In this document: positions 18,227 to 27,494 of the stretch, in pieces
How the letters are laid out: each line of letters starts with the position of its first letter
Numbering within the stretch: position 1 is the first letter of the stretch
DNA from: Nonomuraea candida
GTDB taxonomy: Bacteria > Actinomycetota > Actinomycetes > Streptosporangiales > Streptosporangiaceae
Direction of reading: 5' to 3'
Assembly (NCBI RefSeq): GCF_000725485.1
Contig: NZ_JOAG01000013.1
Coordinates: 1 to 64,000, forward strand
DNA: 64,000 nt
Made by a program: the position numbers and the translations under genes
The notes under the pieces: model-generated
What the model saw: the letters and a program-made list of their open reading frames with translations, nothing else
What the model was told of the DNA's origin: nothing
Databases searched by the model: none

Positions 18227-18250
18227 CCGCCCCGATTTCCCCTGGGGCGG
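18227..18250 (+). terminator. Hairpin after purS
   Basis: Stem CCGCCCC (18227-18233) with GGGGCGG (18244-18250), loop of 10 nt, followed by TTAAAG. It lies 11 nt after the purS stop and would separate purS from downstream genes. Confidence 0.5.
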
Positions 18251-18321
18251 TTAAAGCCGGGTTGCGACGTGCCACAATGCCACGGGCTTGCCAACACTAA
18301 ATAACAACAACGTGATTTTGC

Positions 18322-18346
18322 GGTTAGCCCCGTTTTCTCAGGGAAA
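18322..18346 (+). promoter_or_regulatory. Candidate stress-sigma (SigB/SigF type) promoter
   Basis: GGTTAG (18322-18327), 13 bp spacer, GGGAAA (18341-18346), resembling the GNNTN(13-16)GGGTAY pattern of actinobacterial general-stress sigma factors. It lies 39 bp before an RsbW-like gene, the type of gene often under such control. Confidence 0.35.
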
Positions 18347-18384
18347 CCTACTCCAGGTGACATTCCGGCGCCCGGAGGAGTCCG

Positions 18385-18822
18385 GTGGATATTGAGTTCT
18401 CGTTGGCACTGCCTCGGGATGCGGTCGGCATACCGATGGTCAGGCGGGTGCTGGGCGATGCCATGCGTTCACTCAACGTGAGTGAGACCTGCATCGCCGA
18501 CATGCTGCTCGCCGTCTCCGAGGCATGCTCCAACGCGGTCCGGCACGGAGGGCCGGCCAATCGGTACGAAGTCACGGCCGCCATCGGCGCCGGCCAGTGC
18601 GACGTGCGCGTGGCCGACAGCGGCGAGGGCGTCCCGACGATGCCGCCGCAGTTCCCGCCTCCCGACACCGAGAACGGCCGCGGCATGCTGATCATGCGCT
18701 CCGTGGTCGACGAGATCTCCTTCGGCGTCACGCCGGGCCGCGGCACCACGGTCCACCTGCGCAAGCTGCTCGCCTGGGACGACGGCGCCGACGCCCGTCC
18801 CCGCGAGCTGGCCGCGGTCTGA
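18385..18822 (+). CDS. RsbW-like anti-sigma factor (HATPase_c)
   Basis: A 145 aa GHKL-ATPase/serine kinase of the anti-sigma type. Visible ATP-site boxes are EACSNAVRHG (N box), VADSGEGVP (G1) and NGRGMLIMRSVVDE (G2), then GTTVHLRK. Such proteins bind an alternative sigma factor and are released by a phosphorylatable anti-anti-sigma protein; neither partner is in this window. The GTG start follows GGAGGAG. It sits between purS and purQ in the same direction, without an obvious functional link to purines. Confidence 0.88.
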   Translation: MDIEFSLALPRDAVGIPMVRRVLGDAMRSLNVSETCIADMLLAVSEACSNAVRHGGPANRYEVTAAIGAGQCDVRVADSGEGVPTMPPQFPPPDTENGRGMLIMRSVVDEISFGVTPGRGTTVHLRKLLAWDDGADARPRELAAV

Positions 18823-18926
18823 CCGCCCGCGAGCCGGGGACCCGCGCACAGCGGGATGACCGCCGCGAGCCGGGGACCCGCGCGCACAGGGGTCTGACCG
18901 CCCGCGAGCCGCGGACCTGGGCGCAC
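18820..18926. repeat. 37-38-bp tandem repeat beginning at the stop codon
   Basis: Three copies starting TGACCGCC(C)GCGAGCC at 18820, 18857 and 18895. The first TGA is the stop codon of the anti-sigma gene. The copies differ by a few bases, the third most. Confidence 0.85.
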
Positions 18927-19039
18927 GCCCGACGGCCGAGCCGATGCCGACCATCGGGGAGCACCCGATAACCTGGTGAGACCGCCGTCCACCCCGATGG
19001 GACGGTGGCGCGCGCATTCCTCCGGAGGGGACGACAGTC

Positions 19040-19720
19040 ATGAGCGCTGCCCGTGTGGGCGTTGTCACGTTTCCAGGAACTCTCGACGACCAGGACGCGG
19101 CCAGAGCCGTGCGCCTCGTGGGCGCGGAGGCGGTCCCGTTGTGGCACGCCGACCGCGACCTGAAGGGGGTCGACGCCGTCTTCCTGCCCGGCGGCTTCTC
19201 CTACGGCGACTACCTGCGCTGCGGCGCCATCTCGCGCTTCGCGCCGCTCATGGACGACCTGGTCCCGGCCGCCAGGGCGGGGCTGCCCGTGATCGGCACC
19301 TGCAACGGGTTCCAGATCCTGTGCGAGGCGCACCTGCTGCCCGGCGCGCTGACCCGCAACGCCTCGCTCCACTACGTGTGCCGTGACCAGCGGCTCAAGG
19401 TCGAGCAGACCGAGACCGCGTGGACCGGCGCGTTCGAGCGGGGCCAGGAGATCGTGCTGCCGATCAAGCACGGCGAGGGCCGCTACGTGGCCTCCGAGGA
19501 CACGCTGGCGGCGCTGGAGGCGGGCGGCCACGTGGTGTTCCGCTACGTCGGCAACCCCAACGGCTCGCTCAACGACATCGCCGGCATCCGCAACGAGGCG
19601 GGCAACGTGGTCGGCCTCATGCCGCACCCCGAGCACGCCGTCGAAGAGCTGGTCGGCGCCCCGAGCACCGACGGCCTCGGCATCTTCGCCTCCGTCCTCA
19701 AGAACCTGGTGAACGCATGA
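19040..19720 (+). CDS. purQ: Phosphoribosylformylglycinamidine synthase subunit PurQ
   Basis: Class I glutamine amidotransferase subunit, 226 aa, supplying ammonia to PurL. The nucleophile is Cys88 in [11 protein letters not shown], and the His/Glu pair is in [10 protein letters not shown] near the C-terminus; [13 protein letters not shown] is the family oxyanion region. A CCGGAGGGG ribosome-binding site precedes the ATG. Its stop overlaps the purL start (ATGA). Confidence 0.95.
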   Translation: MSAARVGVVTFPGTLDDQDAARAVRLVGAEAVPLWHADRDLKGVDAVFLPGGFSYGDYLRCGAISRFAPLMDDLVPAARAGLPVIGTCNGFQILCEAHLLPGALTRNASLHYVCRDQRLKVEQTETAWTGAFERGQEIVLPIKHGEGRYVASEDTLAALEAGGHVVFRYVGNPNGSLNDIAGIRNEAGNVVGLMPHPEHAVEELVGAPSTDGLGIFASVLKNLVNA

Positions 19721-21966
19721 CCGACAGCGTGAAGCGGGCGGCGGAGACCCCCGACGAGCCGATGCCCTTCGCCGAGCTGGGGATGAAGCAGGACGAGTAC
19801 GACCGGGTCAAAGAGATCCTGGGCCGCCGTCCGACCGGCTCCGAGCTGGCCATCTACAGCGTCATGTGGTCCGAGCACTGCTCGTACAAATCGTCCAAGG
19901 TGCACCTGAGGCAGTTCGCGACCAAGGCGCCCAAGTCCGAGGCGCTGCTCGTGGGCATGGGCGAGAACGCCGGCGTGGTCGACATCGGCGACGGCTGGGC
20001 GGCCACGTTCAAGATCGAGTCGCACAACCACCCGTCCTACGTCGAGCCGCACCAGGGCGCGGCCACCGGCGTCGGCGGGATCGTGCGCGACATCATGTCC
20101 ATGGGCGCGCGCCCGATCGCCGTCATGGACGCGCTGCGCTTCGGCGCCGCCGACGCCGTGGACACCCGGCGGGTGCTGCCCGGCGTGGTGGAGGGCATCA
20201 GCAGCTACGGCAACTGCCTGGGCCTGCCCAACATCGGCGGCGAGGTCGTCTTCGACCCCTGCTACATCGGCAACCCGCTGGTCAACGCCCTGTGCGTGGG
20301 CCTGCTGCGCAAGGACCAGATCAAGCTGGCCACCGCGCCCGGCCCCGGCAACAAGGTCGTGCTGTTCGGCGCGTCCACCGGCCCCGACGGCATCGGCGGC
20401 GCGTCGGTGCTGGCCAGCGCCACGTTCGAGGACGAGTCGCAGGCCAAGCGGCCCGCCGTGCAGGTGGGCGACCCGTTCATGGAGAAGCTGCTCATCGAGT
20501 GCTGCCTGGAGCTCTACGCCGCCGACGTGGTCGTCGGCATCCAGGACCTCGGCGCGGCCGGCGTCTCCTGCGCCACGACCGAGCTGGCCGCCAAGGGCAC
20601 CGGCGGCATGAAGGTGGACCTCAACCTGGTCCCACTGCGCGACCCCTCGCTCAGGCCCGGGGAGATCCTCATGAGCGAGTCGCAGGAGCGGATGATGGCC
20701 GTCGTCCGCCCCGACGACATCCCCGCGTTCATGGCCATCTGCGAGAAGTGGGACGTGCCCGCCACCGTCATCGGCGAGGTCACCGACACCGGCCGCCTGG
20801 TCATGACCTGGGACGGCGAGGTCATCGTGGACATCCCGCCGGGCACCGCCGCCGACGAGGGCCCGGTCTACGAGCGGCCCTTCCACGAGCCCGCCGGGCA
20901 GGCCGCGCTCAACGCCGACACGCCCGACCGGCTGGCCCGGCCGGAAGACCTGCGGGCCACCCTGCTCAAGCTGCTCGGCTCGCCCAACCTGGCCTCCAAG
21001 GAGTGGGTGACCAACCAGTACGACCGCTACGTGCGCTCCAACACCGTGCTGGCCCAGCCGGCCGACGCGGGCGTGCTGCGCGTGTCGGAGGTGATGGAGG
21101 GCGCCGAGCCGACGACGCGCGGCATCGCGCTGTCCACCGACGGCAACGGCCGCTACGCCAAGCTCGACCCGTACGCCGGGGCGCAGCTCGCGCTCGCCGA
21201 GGCCTACCGCAACGTGGCCGTGACCGGCGCGCAGCCGCTGGCCGTCACCAACTGCCTCAACTTCGGCTCCCCCGAGGACCCCGAGGTCATGTGGCAGTTC
21301 GCCGAGGCCGTGCGCGGCCTGGCCGACGCGTGCCGCACGCTCGGCGTGCCGGTCACCGGCGGCAACGTCTCCTTCTACAACCAGACCGGCTCCACGGCCA
21401 TCCACCCGACGCCCGTCGTGGGCGTGCTGGGCGTCATCGACGACGTGGCCAGGCGGGTGCCGTCGGGCTTCGTCGCCGACGGGCTGCGGGTCGTGCTGCT
21501 CGGCGACACCGCCGAGGAGTTCGGCGGCTCCGAGTGGGCCCACGTCGAGCACCACCACCTGGGCGGGCTGCCGCCCCGGGCCGACCTGGAGGCCGAGCGG
21601 GCGCTGGCCACCGTGCTGGTCGAGGCGGCCCGCAGGGGGCTGCTGGAGGGCTCGCACGACCTCTCCGACGGCGGGCTGGCCATCGCGCTGGCTGAGTCGT
21701 GCCTGGCGCATGGCGTCGGCGCGACGGTCGAGCTGACCGGCGACCCGTTCACCGACCTGTTCAGCGAGTCCGCCTCGCGGGCGCTGGTCGTCGTGCGGCC
21801 CGAGTCCTACGACGAGTTCGCCTCGCTGTGCGGGCGCCACGACGTGCCCTGCTACGGGCTCGGGATGACCGGCGGGTCGTCGCTGGTCGTCCGCGACGTC
21901 TTCGAGGTCTCCGTCGAGGACCTGCGGGAGACCCACACGGCGGCGCTTCCCGCGCTGTTCGGCTGA
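19717..21966 (+). CDS. purL: Phosphoribosylformylglycinamidine synthase subunit PurL
   Basis: Catalytic subunit of FGAM synthase, 749 aa, the small (Bacillus-type) PurL that needs PurS and PurQ. Motifs include [45 protein letters not shown] and the second-half [12 protein letters not shown]. It converts FGAR to FGAM with ATP and ammonia. The start is fixed by the 4-nt overlap with purQ; the frame is open further upstream but that is a shadow of purQ. Several hairpins follow the stop. Confidence 0.95.
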   Translation: MTDSVKRAAETPDEPMPFAELGMKQDEYDRVKEILGRRPTGSELAIYSVMWSEHCSYKSSKVHLRQFATKAPKSEALLVGMGENAGVVDIGDGWAATFKIESHNHPSYVEPHQGAATGVGGIVRDIMSMGARPIAVMDALRFGAADAVDTRRVLPGVVEGISSYGNCLGLPNIGGEVVFDPCYIGNPLVNALCVGLLRKDQIKLATAPGPGNKVVLFGASTGPDGIGGASVLASATFEDESQAKRPAVQVGDPFMEKLLIECCLELYAADVVVGIQDLGAAGVSCATTELAAKGTGGMKVDLNLVPLRDPSLRPGEILMSESQERMMAVVRPDDIPAFMAICEKWDVPATVIGEVTDTGRLVMTWDGEVIVDIPPGTAADEGPVYERPFHEPAGQAALNADTPDRLARPEDLRATLLKLLGSPNLASKEWVTNQYDRYVRSNTVLAQPADAGVLRVSEVMEGAEPTTRGIALSTDGNGRYAKLDPYAGAQLALAEAYRNVAVTGAQPLAVTNCLNFGSPEDPEVMWQFAEAVRGLADACRTLGVPVTGGNVSFYNQTGSTAIHPTPVVGVLGVIDDVARRVPSGFVADGLRVVLLGDTAEEFGGSEWAHVEHHHLGGLPPRADLEAERALATVLVEAARRGLLEGSHDLSDGGLAIALAESCLAHGVGATVELTGDPFTDLFSESASRALVVVRPESYDEFASLCGRHDVPCYGLGMTGGSSLVVRDVFEVSVEDLRETHTAALPALFG

Positions 21967-22043
21967 TCCCGCGCGATCCGGCTGATCCCGCACGGGATCA
22001 GCCGATCTCGCGCCGTTCAGCCGAACTCACGCCGTTCGGCTGA
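21958..22043 (+). terminator. Stop-containing duplication and stacked hairpins after purL
   Basis: The 19-bp segment holding the purL stop (21958-21976) is repeated at 21977-21995 with 16 of 19 bases the same, giving a second GGCTGATCCCGC. It is followed by a 7-bp hairpin (21984-21990 with 21993-21999) and a perfect 10-bp hairpin TCAGCCGAAC/GTTCGGCTGA (22017-22026 with 22034-22043). Confidence 0.7.
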
Positions 22044-22058
22044 GCTTCGTCGGCGAAA

Positions 22059-22092
22059 GGGCCGGCACGGAAATCTCCGTGCCGGCCCTTTT
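22059..22092 (+). terminator. Rho-independent terminator after purL
   Basis: Perfect 13-bp stem starting GGGCCGGCACGGA, 4-nt loop AATC, complementary arm ending in CCC and directly followed by TTTT. It is the most canonical terminator in the window. Confidence 0.88.
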
Positions 22093-22136
22093 CCGGCCGG
22101 CCCGTTGTCCGTCGCGCCGGTGAGTAAAAGGACGCG

Positions 22137-22170
22137 TTGGAGACGTGGCGTCCCGCGTGATAATCGGTCT
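22137..22170 (+). promoter_or_regulatory. Leaderless promoter of the adenylate cyclase gene
   Basis: TTGGAG (22137-22142), 16-bp spacer, GATAAT (22159-22164), then 6 nt to the GTG at 22171. It resembles the housekeeping sigma consensus and places transcription start at the start codon. Confidence 0.6.
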
Positions 22171-24192
22171 GTGCCCACCCCCGGTCCCACCCCTTACCTG
22201 CCCAAGGCGACGCAGCCCGTGCGCGGCGTGGTCTGGGCCGTCCATCTGGCCCTTCCCCTGCTCGGGCTCTGGCTGCTGCTGGCCCAGCCCGACCTCAACG
22301 TCTTCTGGCAGCACAACGCCAGCCATTTCTGGCTGATCCTGCTGGTGGCCGGCGTCAACGTGGTGCTCGGCGCGCTCATCAGCGAGGCGTCACGGCGGCG
22401 GCAGGACGCCCGGCTGTTCCTGGTCTCCATGGTCTTCCTGAGCAGCGCCGGGTTCTTCCTGCTGCACGGCCTGGCCACGCCGCGGATCATCCTGCCCGCC
22501 GGCTCCGTGGGCTTCGACATCGGCCAGCAGGTGGGGCTGTCGATCGCGGCGCTGTTCGCCTTCGCCTCGGCGCTGCCGCTGGACGACAGGGCCGCCAGGG
22601 CGGTGCTGGCGTCGCAGCACTTCGTCCGCGCCGCGCTGGCCGGGATCATGCTGCTGTGGGGCGTCACATCACTCGTGCCCGGCCTGACGCAGCTCAGCGA
22701 GCCGCCGCAGGTCTCGCCGATGGGCTGGCTGGCGTGGGGGTCGGTGCCCGGCCTGCTGCTGTACGCCGCGGCGAGCGTGATGATGTTCCTGCTGCACCGG
22801 CGGCGGCCGTCGGCCATGCTGATCAGCCTCATCACCGCCTACGCGCTGCTGGCCGAGTCCATGGTCGCCGGGATGTCCCAGCTCAACTGGCACCTGTCCT
22901 GGTGGGAGTGGCACATCCTGCTGACCCTGGCCTTCGTCTTCGTGGCCTACAGCGCCTACCTGCAGTTCCGGCGGGAGGGGTCGAGCGCGGGCCTGTTCGA
23001 CTCGGTGGCGCTGGCGGAGACCGTGGCGCGCATCAGGCGCGACTACGACGAGGCGCTGGAGGAGATGGTCGAGCACGTACGCCGGGGCGAGCCGCTGGCC
23101 GCCACCCGGCTGTCGGGCAAGTTCCGGCTCAACGAGGGGCAGGCCGCGGTGCTCGACCGGGCCGGGCAGGCGCTGGCCCAGGAGCGGGAGCTGTCGGAAC
23201 GGCTGGCCGCGCTGGTGGCGGTGAGCGCCCAGACCAAGGTGGGGCTGCCGGAGGAGCAGTTGCTGACGGTGTCGCTGGAGCGGGTGCGGCAGGCGTACGG
23301 GGACGTCAAGATCGCGCTGGTCTCGGAGGGGAAGACGCAGATCGGCTCGCGGCACTACGAGTTCACCGGCGGCGACCCGATCAGGCGCGACCGGCTCCTG
23401 GCCTTCCCGCTGACCGTCAAGGGCAACCTGGCGGGCGTGCTGGAGGTGCCGATCGGGCGCACCAGCCAGGACGAGGCGCTGGCCGCGACGCTGGCCGGGC
23501 AGCTCTCGCTCTCGCTGGAGAACGCCCGCCTCTACCAGGAGCTGCACACCCTCTTCCACCAGTACATGTCGCCCGACGTGGCGCACGCGCTGCTCGCCGA
23601 CCCGGCGCAGGCGGAGCTGGGCGGCCGGCTCAAGGAGCTGACGGCGCTCTTCGCCGACCTCAAGGGCTTCACCACGTTCTCCGAGAAGGTCGCGCCGGGC
23701 GAGATCGTGGAGATGCTCAACCGCTATCACACGGCCGCCGTGCCCCGCATCCTCGACAACGGCGGCACGATCGTGCAGTTCGTCGGCGACGCGCTGCTGG
23801 CGCTGTTCAACGCCCCCGCCAACCAGGCCGGGCACGCGCGGGCGGCCTGCACGGCGGCGCTGGAGATGCAGCGGGCCGCGGCCGAGATCGCCGAGGAGAT
23901 GGCCTGGAAGGTCGACGGCGTCGAGTGGCCGACGTTCCGGGTGGGCGTCAACACCGGGCCCGCGCTGGTGGGCAACATCGGCAGCCCCGAGCTGCGCGGC
24001 TTCAACGCGATGGGCGACGCCGTGAACGTGGCCGCCCGGCTCCAGACCCTGGCCGAGCCGGGCACGGTGGTGATCGGCGAGACGACCTACCGGCAGCTGG
24101 GCGGGGGCGCGAAGGTGCGGGCTCTGGGACCGCTCAGCCTCAAGGGCAAGGAGGAGCGGGTGGCGGCGTACGTTCTGACGGAAATGACATAG
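22171..24192 (+). CDS. Membrane-bound class III adenylate/guanylate cyclase
   Basis: A 673 aa protein: about seven hydrophobic segments in the first 270 residues, a linker with a coiled-coil-like helix and a GAF-like region (about 350-460), then a class III cyclase catalytic domain (about 485-670). Catalytic features are the metal Asp in LFADLKGFTTFSEK, the second Asp in FVGDALLALFN and the transition-state Asn/Arg in GDAVNVAARLQ. It probably makes cAMP from ATP; the next gene encodes a Crp-type regulator. Start GTG 22171 is chosen because a good promoter places the transcript end there; a TTG 22 codons upstream lacks support. Confidence 0.88.
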   Translation: MPTPGPTPYLPKATQPVRGVVWAVHLALPLLGLWLLLAQPDLNVFWQHNASHFWLILLVAGVNVVLGALISEASRRRQDARLFLVSMVFLSSAGFFLLHGLATPRIILPAGSVGFDIGQQVGLSIAALFAFASALPLDDRAARAVLASQHFVRAALAGIMLLWGVTSLVPGLTQLSEPPQVSPMGWLAWGSVPGLLLYAAASVMMFLLHRRRPSAMLISLITAYALLAESMVAGMSQLNWHLSWWEWHILLTLAFVFVAYSAYLQFRREGSSAGLFDSVALAETVARIRRDYDEALEEMVEHVRRGEPLAATRLSGKFRLNEGQAAVLDRAGQALAQERELSERLAALVAVSAQTKVGLPEEQLLTVSLERVRQAYGDVKIALVSEGKTQIGSRHYEFTGGDPIRRDRLLAFPLTVKGNLAGVLEVPIGRTSQDEALAATLAGQLSLSLENARLYQELHTLFHQYMSPDVAHALLADPAQAELGGRLKELTALFADLKGFTTFSEKVAPGEIVEMLNRYHTAAVPRILDNGGTIVQFVGDALLALFNAPANQAGHARAACTAALEMQRAAAEIAEEMAWKVDGVEWPTFRVGVNTGPALVGNIGSPELRGFNAMGDAVNVAARLQTLAEPGTVVIGETTYRQLGGGAKVRALGPLSLKGKEERVAAYVLTEMT

Positions 24193-24225
24193 AAGGCCGG
24201 TGCCCGTACCGACATAATCGGGCGC

Positions 24226-24888
24226 ATGGACCCAGAGCCCGGAGAGTTCCTCACCATGCTGAACGCCGAGGAGGTCGAGGACCTGCGCTCGGCCGGCCGG
24301 CTGCGGCGCTGGGACCGGGGCACGACCATCATGACCGAGGGCGACACGTCCGACTGGGTGCTCGTGCTGCTGGAGGGGCGGGTCAAGTGCTCCTCCCACA
24401 CCAGCGGCGGCACCGAGGTGGTGCTGGCCGTCCGCGGCCCGGGCGCGCTGCTCGGCGAGCTGTCGGCCATCGACGGCTCGCCCCGCTCGACCACGGTGAC
24501 CGCGCTGGAGCCGATCTCCGGCATCGTGGTGCGTGACTTCACCTCCTTCCTGGAGACGCACGGGCGCATCGCCGTCCTGCTCATGAGGCTCGTCAGCGGC
24601 AAGCTGCGCGACGCCGACAGGAAGCGCATCGAGTACGGCGCCTTCGACACCACCGGCCGGGTCGCCACCCGGCTGCTGGAGCTGGCCGACCGGTACGGCG
24701 AGCAGACCACCAGCGGGGTGCGCGTGGCACTGCCGCTGTCGCAGGACGAGCTGGCGGGCTGGACCGGCGCCTCCCGCGAGGCCGTCAGCAAGGCGCTGCG
24801 CTCGCTGCGCGACCGGGGGCTGATCGAGACCGGGCGGCGGCGCGTGGTGATCCACGACCTCGAAGGGCTGCGCAAGCGGGCCAGGTGA
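24226..24888 (+). CDS. Crp/Fnr family transcriptional regulator
   Basis: A 220 aa regulator: cyclic-nucleotide-binding domain at about 10-125, including GPGALLGELSAIDGSPRSTT, which matches the phosphate-binding cassette (GELSAIDGxPRS); dimer helix; and a winged HTH (about 165-215) with SQDELAGWTGASREAVSKAL. Its position 33 bp after a cyclase suggests it senses the product cAMP. CATAAT at 24213-24218 lies 7 nt before the ATG, so it can also be transcribed on its own as a leaderless mRNA. Confidence 0.92.
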   Translation: MDPEPGEFLTMLNAEEVEDLRSAGRLRRWDRGTTIMTEGDTSDWVLVLLEGRVKCSSHTSGGTEVVLAVRGPGALLGELSAIDGSPRSTTVTALEPISGIVVRDFTSFLETHGRIAVLLMRLVSGKLRDADRKRIEYGAFDTTGRVATRLLELADRYGEQTTSGVRVALPLSQDELAGWTGASREAVSKALRSLRDRGLIETGRRRVVIHDLEGLRKRAR

Positions 24889-24939
24889 CCCCGTCCCGTC
24901 TTATGGCGTCGTGCGCCATGTGACCCCTGGTACAAAACG

Positions 24940-24968
24940 GACGTACGTCGTACGTCATAGTGAGAGGC
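24940..24968 (+). promoter_or_regulatory. Operator palindrome and leaderless -10 for the MFS gene
   Basis: GACGTACG-t-CGTACGTC (24940-24956) is a perfect inverted repeat with 8-bp arms. It abuts CATAGT (24956-24961), which lies 7 nt before the ATG at 24969. A repressor bound here would cover the -35/-10 spacer. The regulator is unknown, although TetR-type repressors of exporters use such sites. Confidence 0.6.
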
Positions 24969-26438
24969 ATGGTCGCGGTCACCCCCCAAGACGACGCCCG
25001 CCTCCGCTACGCCTGGCGAGTGTGCGCGGTCACCAGCCTGGGCCTCATCCTCATCGGCATCGCCGGCAGCACGCTCAACGTGGCGCTGCCCACGGTGGTG
25101 CGGCACTTCCACGCCGACGCGACGGGGTCGAGCTGGATCCTGCTGTCGTTCCTGCTGGTCAACACCGCCAGCCTGGTGTTCTTCGGCCGGGTGGCCGACC
25201 TGCTCGGCAGGCGTGAGGTCTACCTGGCGGGCTTCGCCCTGTTCACGCTGGCCTCGCTGCTGGCCGGGCTGTCGCCCGACGTCTGGTTCCTGATCGCGAT
25301 GCGCGTGCTCCAGGCCGTCGGCGCCGCGATGATCCTGGCGAACGGGACCGTGATCATCACCGACGCGTTCCCGCCCGACCGGCTCAGCCAGGGCATGGGC
25401 GTCTACATCGGCACGCTCTCGGTGGCCCAGCTCCTGGGCCCCACGCTGGGCGGCCTGATCGCGGAGACGGCCGGCTGGCAGTGGATCTTCTGGGTGAACG
25501 TGCCGGCCGGGCTGGTGGCGCTCGGCGTCGGCGCGGCGATCCTGCGCAAGATGCCCAGGCAGCCCAGGGAGCCGGTGGACGCGCTGGGCAACGTGCTGGT
25601 GTTCGCGGCGCTGTCGGCGCTGCTGCTGGCGCTGTCGTCGGCGGGGACGAGCGGGCCGTTCAGCCCCGTGGTGCTGACCGGGGTCGGCGTGTTCGCGGTG
25701 CTGGTGCCGCTGATCTACCTGGCCGAGCGGCGCGCCCCCAACCCGGTGCTGGACCTGCGGCTGTTCGGGGGGCGGCTGCTGGCCTGCGCGAACCTGGCCT
25801 CGTTCTGCAACGCGCTGGCCCGCTCGGCGCTGATCCTCGTGGTGGCGCTGTACTTCCAGGCGGCCAGGGGGGTGGACGCGTTCGCCGCCGGGCTCAGCGT
25901 GCTGCCCGTGCCGGTCGGGATCGGGCTGGCCTCGCCCCTGGTGGGCATGCTGGGGCGCCGCGTGTCGCCGTACGCGCTGTCGATCGGGGGCGCGGTGCTG
26001 AGCGCGGCCGGGCTCGGCACGCTGCTGCTGACGGCCGATCCGGCGACGCCGTACTGGGTGATCGGGATCGGGCTGTTCGTGGCGGGGTGCGGCAGCGGGA
26101 CGTTCCTGACCGGGAACACCACGCAGGTCATGGGGGCGCTGCCGAGCGGCAGCCTGGGAGTGGTCAACGGGTTCCGCGTCATGGTGATGAACGTCGGCAT
26201 CGTGATCAGCGTCGGCCTGTCGCTCAGCGTCCTGACCGCCTCGGTGGGGCCCGAGCTGCGGGCCCAGGTGTACGCGGGAACCCTGTCCAGGCTGTCACCG
26301 GTGGCGGTGGGGCAGCTCATGGACGGGTTCCGGGTGGCGTACGCGGTGCTGTTCGGGGTGGCGCTGCTGGGCGCGGTGCTGGCGGCCCTGGCCCGGCCGG
26401 GGCGGGCCGCGGCCGGGCGGGACCCGGCGCCGCGGTAG
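24969..26438 (+). CDS. MFS exporter, DHA2 (14-TMS) family
   Basis: Proton-driven drug exporter of 489 aa with the 14-helix DHA2/EmrB-QacA pattern. Diagnostic parts are NVALPTVVRHFHADATGSSWI after TM1, FFGRVADLLGRREVY (motif A), and LGPTLGGLIAETAGWQWIFWVNVP (motif C followed by the WRWIF-like segment). The substrate is unknown. The ATG fits the leaderless promoter; a GTG three codons upstream overlaps the -10 box and is less likely. Repeats start right after the stop. Confidence 0.92.
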   Translation: MVAVTPQDDARLRYAWRVCAVTSLGLILIGIAGSTLNVALPTVVRHFHADATGSSWILLSFLLVNTASLVFFGRVADLLGRREVYLAGFALFTLASLLAGLSPDVWFLIAMRVLQAVGAAMILANGTVIITDAFPPDRLSQGMGVYIGTLSVAQLLGPTLGGLIAETAGWQWIFWVNVPAGLVALGVGAAILRKMPRQPREPVDALGNVLVFAALSALLLALSSAGTSGPFSPVVLTGVGVFAVLVPLIYLAERRAPNPVLDLRLFGGRLLACANLASFCNALARSALILVVALYFQAARGVDAFAAGLSVLPVPVGIGLASPLVGMLGRRVSPYALSIGGAVLSAAGLGTLLLTADPATPYWVIGIGLFVAGCGSGTFLTGNTTQVMGALPSGSLGVVNGFRVMVMNVGIVISVGLSLSVLTASVGPELRAQVYAGTLSRLSPVAVGQLMDGFRVAYAVLFGVALLGAVLAALARPGRAAAGRDPAPR

Positions 26439-26440
26439 CC

Positions 26441-26520
26441 CGGCAGGCGGGCGCCAGAAAGCGAGTGTCGGAGAGCGGGCGCCAGAAGGCGGGTGTCAGA
26501 GAAGGCGGGTGTCAGAAAGC
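26441..26520. repeat. 14-16-bp tandem repeat across the MetF-like gene's stop
   Basis: About five degenerate copies of a cggg(c/t)g(c/t)cagaaag unit fill the space between the convergent MFS and MetF-like genes. The last copy contains the reverse-strand stop codon (TCA at 26512-26514), and the copy before it carries another TCA (26496-26498). Confidence 0.8.
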
Positions 26521-27258
26521 GCCGGCCAGGCGGGCCTCGACGTCGCGGTAGCGGGAGACGGGCACCAGGTGCACGCCCGCGAAGGCCCCGGAGTCGCGCA
26601 GCGCGAGCACCTGCTCGCAGGCCGCCTCCACCCCCGCCATGCGGTCGGCCGCCACCTTGTCGACCAGCTCCTCGGGCAGGGCGATGTCGGGGATCGCGCT
26701 GGACAGCAGGCGGGCGTGGTTGGCGCTGGCCAGGACCATCACGCCGGCGTAGACGGGCACCTCCACCGGGTGCGCCTCCCGCCATCTGAGCTGGGCCTCG
26801 ACCGAGAAGCTCACCTGGGAGAACAGGAGGTCGGCCGTGCGCTTCCAGGCCGGCAACGGCCGCAGCGCGGCGGCCGCGCCCAGGCGGAAGCCCGGCGAGA
26901 AGGCCCGCGCCTCCTCGATCATCGACCGCACGGTCAGGTCGCTCGTCCGGTTGCCGCTCGTGGGCTTGTCGCCGTAGACGAACAGGAACTGGTCCACGCC
27001 GTACGCCGCCGCCGTCAGCAGGTCGCGCCGGAAGCCCAGCAGGTTGCGGTCGCGCGAGTTGAGGCAGGCGATGCCGCGCCCGCCCATCGCCTCGACCTCG
27101 TGGGCGACGGCCACGCTGGACACGGTCGCGCGGCCGATGTGGTTGTCGGGGATGAGGAAGGCATGGGCGATCTTGCTCAGGGTGCCGATCTGGTGCCTGA
27201 CGTGCTTCAGATCGGGTCTGGTGGGCGGTTCGATCTCGCAGATCAGCTCAAAGGGCAT
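26512..27258 (-). CDS. Methylenetetrahydrofolate reductase-like protein
   Basis: A 248 aa TIM-barrel protein of the MetF family, shorter than the usual 290 or so. Family signals are ELICEIEPPTRPDL at the start (catalytic Glu region), DQFLFVYGDKPTSG (the GD(x)P flavin/folate loop), FSPGFRLGAAA and the FSQVSFSVEAQLRW helix. It may reduce methylene-THF for methionine synthesis or act on a related pterin; the short length makes the exact role uncertain. TAGAGT lies 7 nt before the ATG, giving a leaderless start. Confidence 0.78.
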   Translation of the reverse strand: MPFELICEIEPPTRPDLKHVRHQIGTLSKIAHAFLIPDNHIGRATVSSVAVAHEVEAMGGRGIACLNSRDRNLLGFRRDLLTAAAYGVDQFLFVYGDKPTSGNRTSDLTVRSMIEEARAFSPGFRLGAAAALRPLPAWKRTADLLFSQVSFSVEAQLRWREAHPVEVPVYAGVMVLASANHARLLSSAIPDIALPEELVDKVAADRMAGVEAACEQVLALRDSGAFAGVHLVPVSRYRDVEARLAGAF

Positions 27259-27268
27259 GTCCGGGACT

Positions 27269-27492
27269 CTAACGCCTGCCGGCCAGGGCTTCTATGCCCG
27301 CGAGCACGAGATCGACTCCGAACGTGTCGTACAGTTCCGGGGCCATCGCCCCGGCCAGCGGGCCCGCCATTTCCACAAGGTGTGGATAACGCTCCTGCGG
27401 CAGCGCCTGCAGGCCTGCCCGCTTGAGCCTGACCCGTTCCTCGTATCCGGGCATGGCCTGCCCGTGCACCGGCAGGCAGAGCGGCAGCGGCC
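27269..27492 (-). pseudogene. TetR-family regulator remnant (C-terminal fragment)
   Basis: The minus strand encodes about 65-70 residues (GYEERVRLKRAGLQALP, RYPHLVEMAGPL, FGVDLVLAGIEALAG) that look like the C-terminal ligand-binding helices of a TetR repressor. The N-terminal HTH is missing; upstream the frame runs into the MFS remnant and a stop near 27521. There is no start with a promoter or ribosome-binding site. I read it as the 3' stub of a deleted tetR gene; a small intact protein starting at GTG 27469 is less likely. Confidence 0.55.
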
Positions 27493-27494
27493 TG

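Noticed and set aside
19543..21993. An 816-codon minus-strand open frame opposite purL
   Set aside because: It is a shadow of purL with repetitive Gly/Val/His/Asp composition and no start signals.
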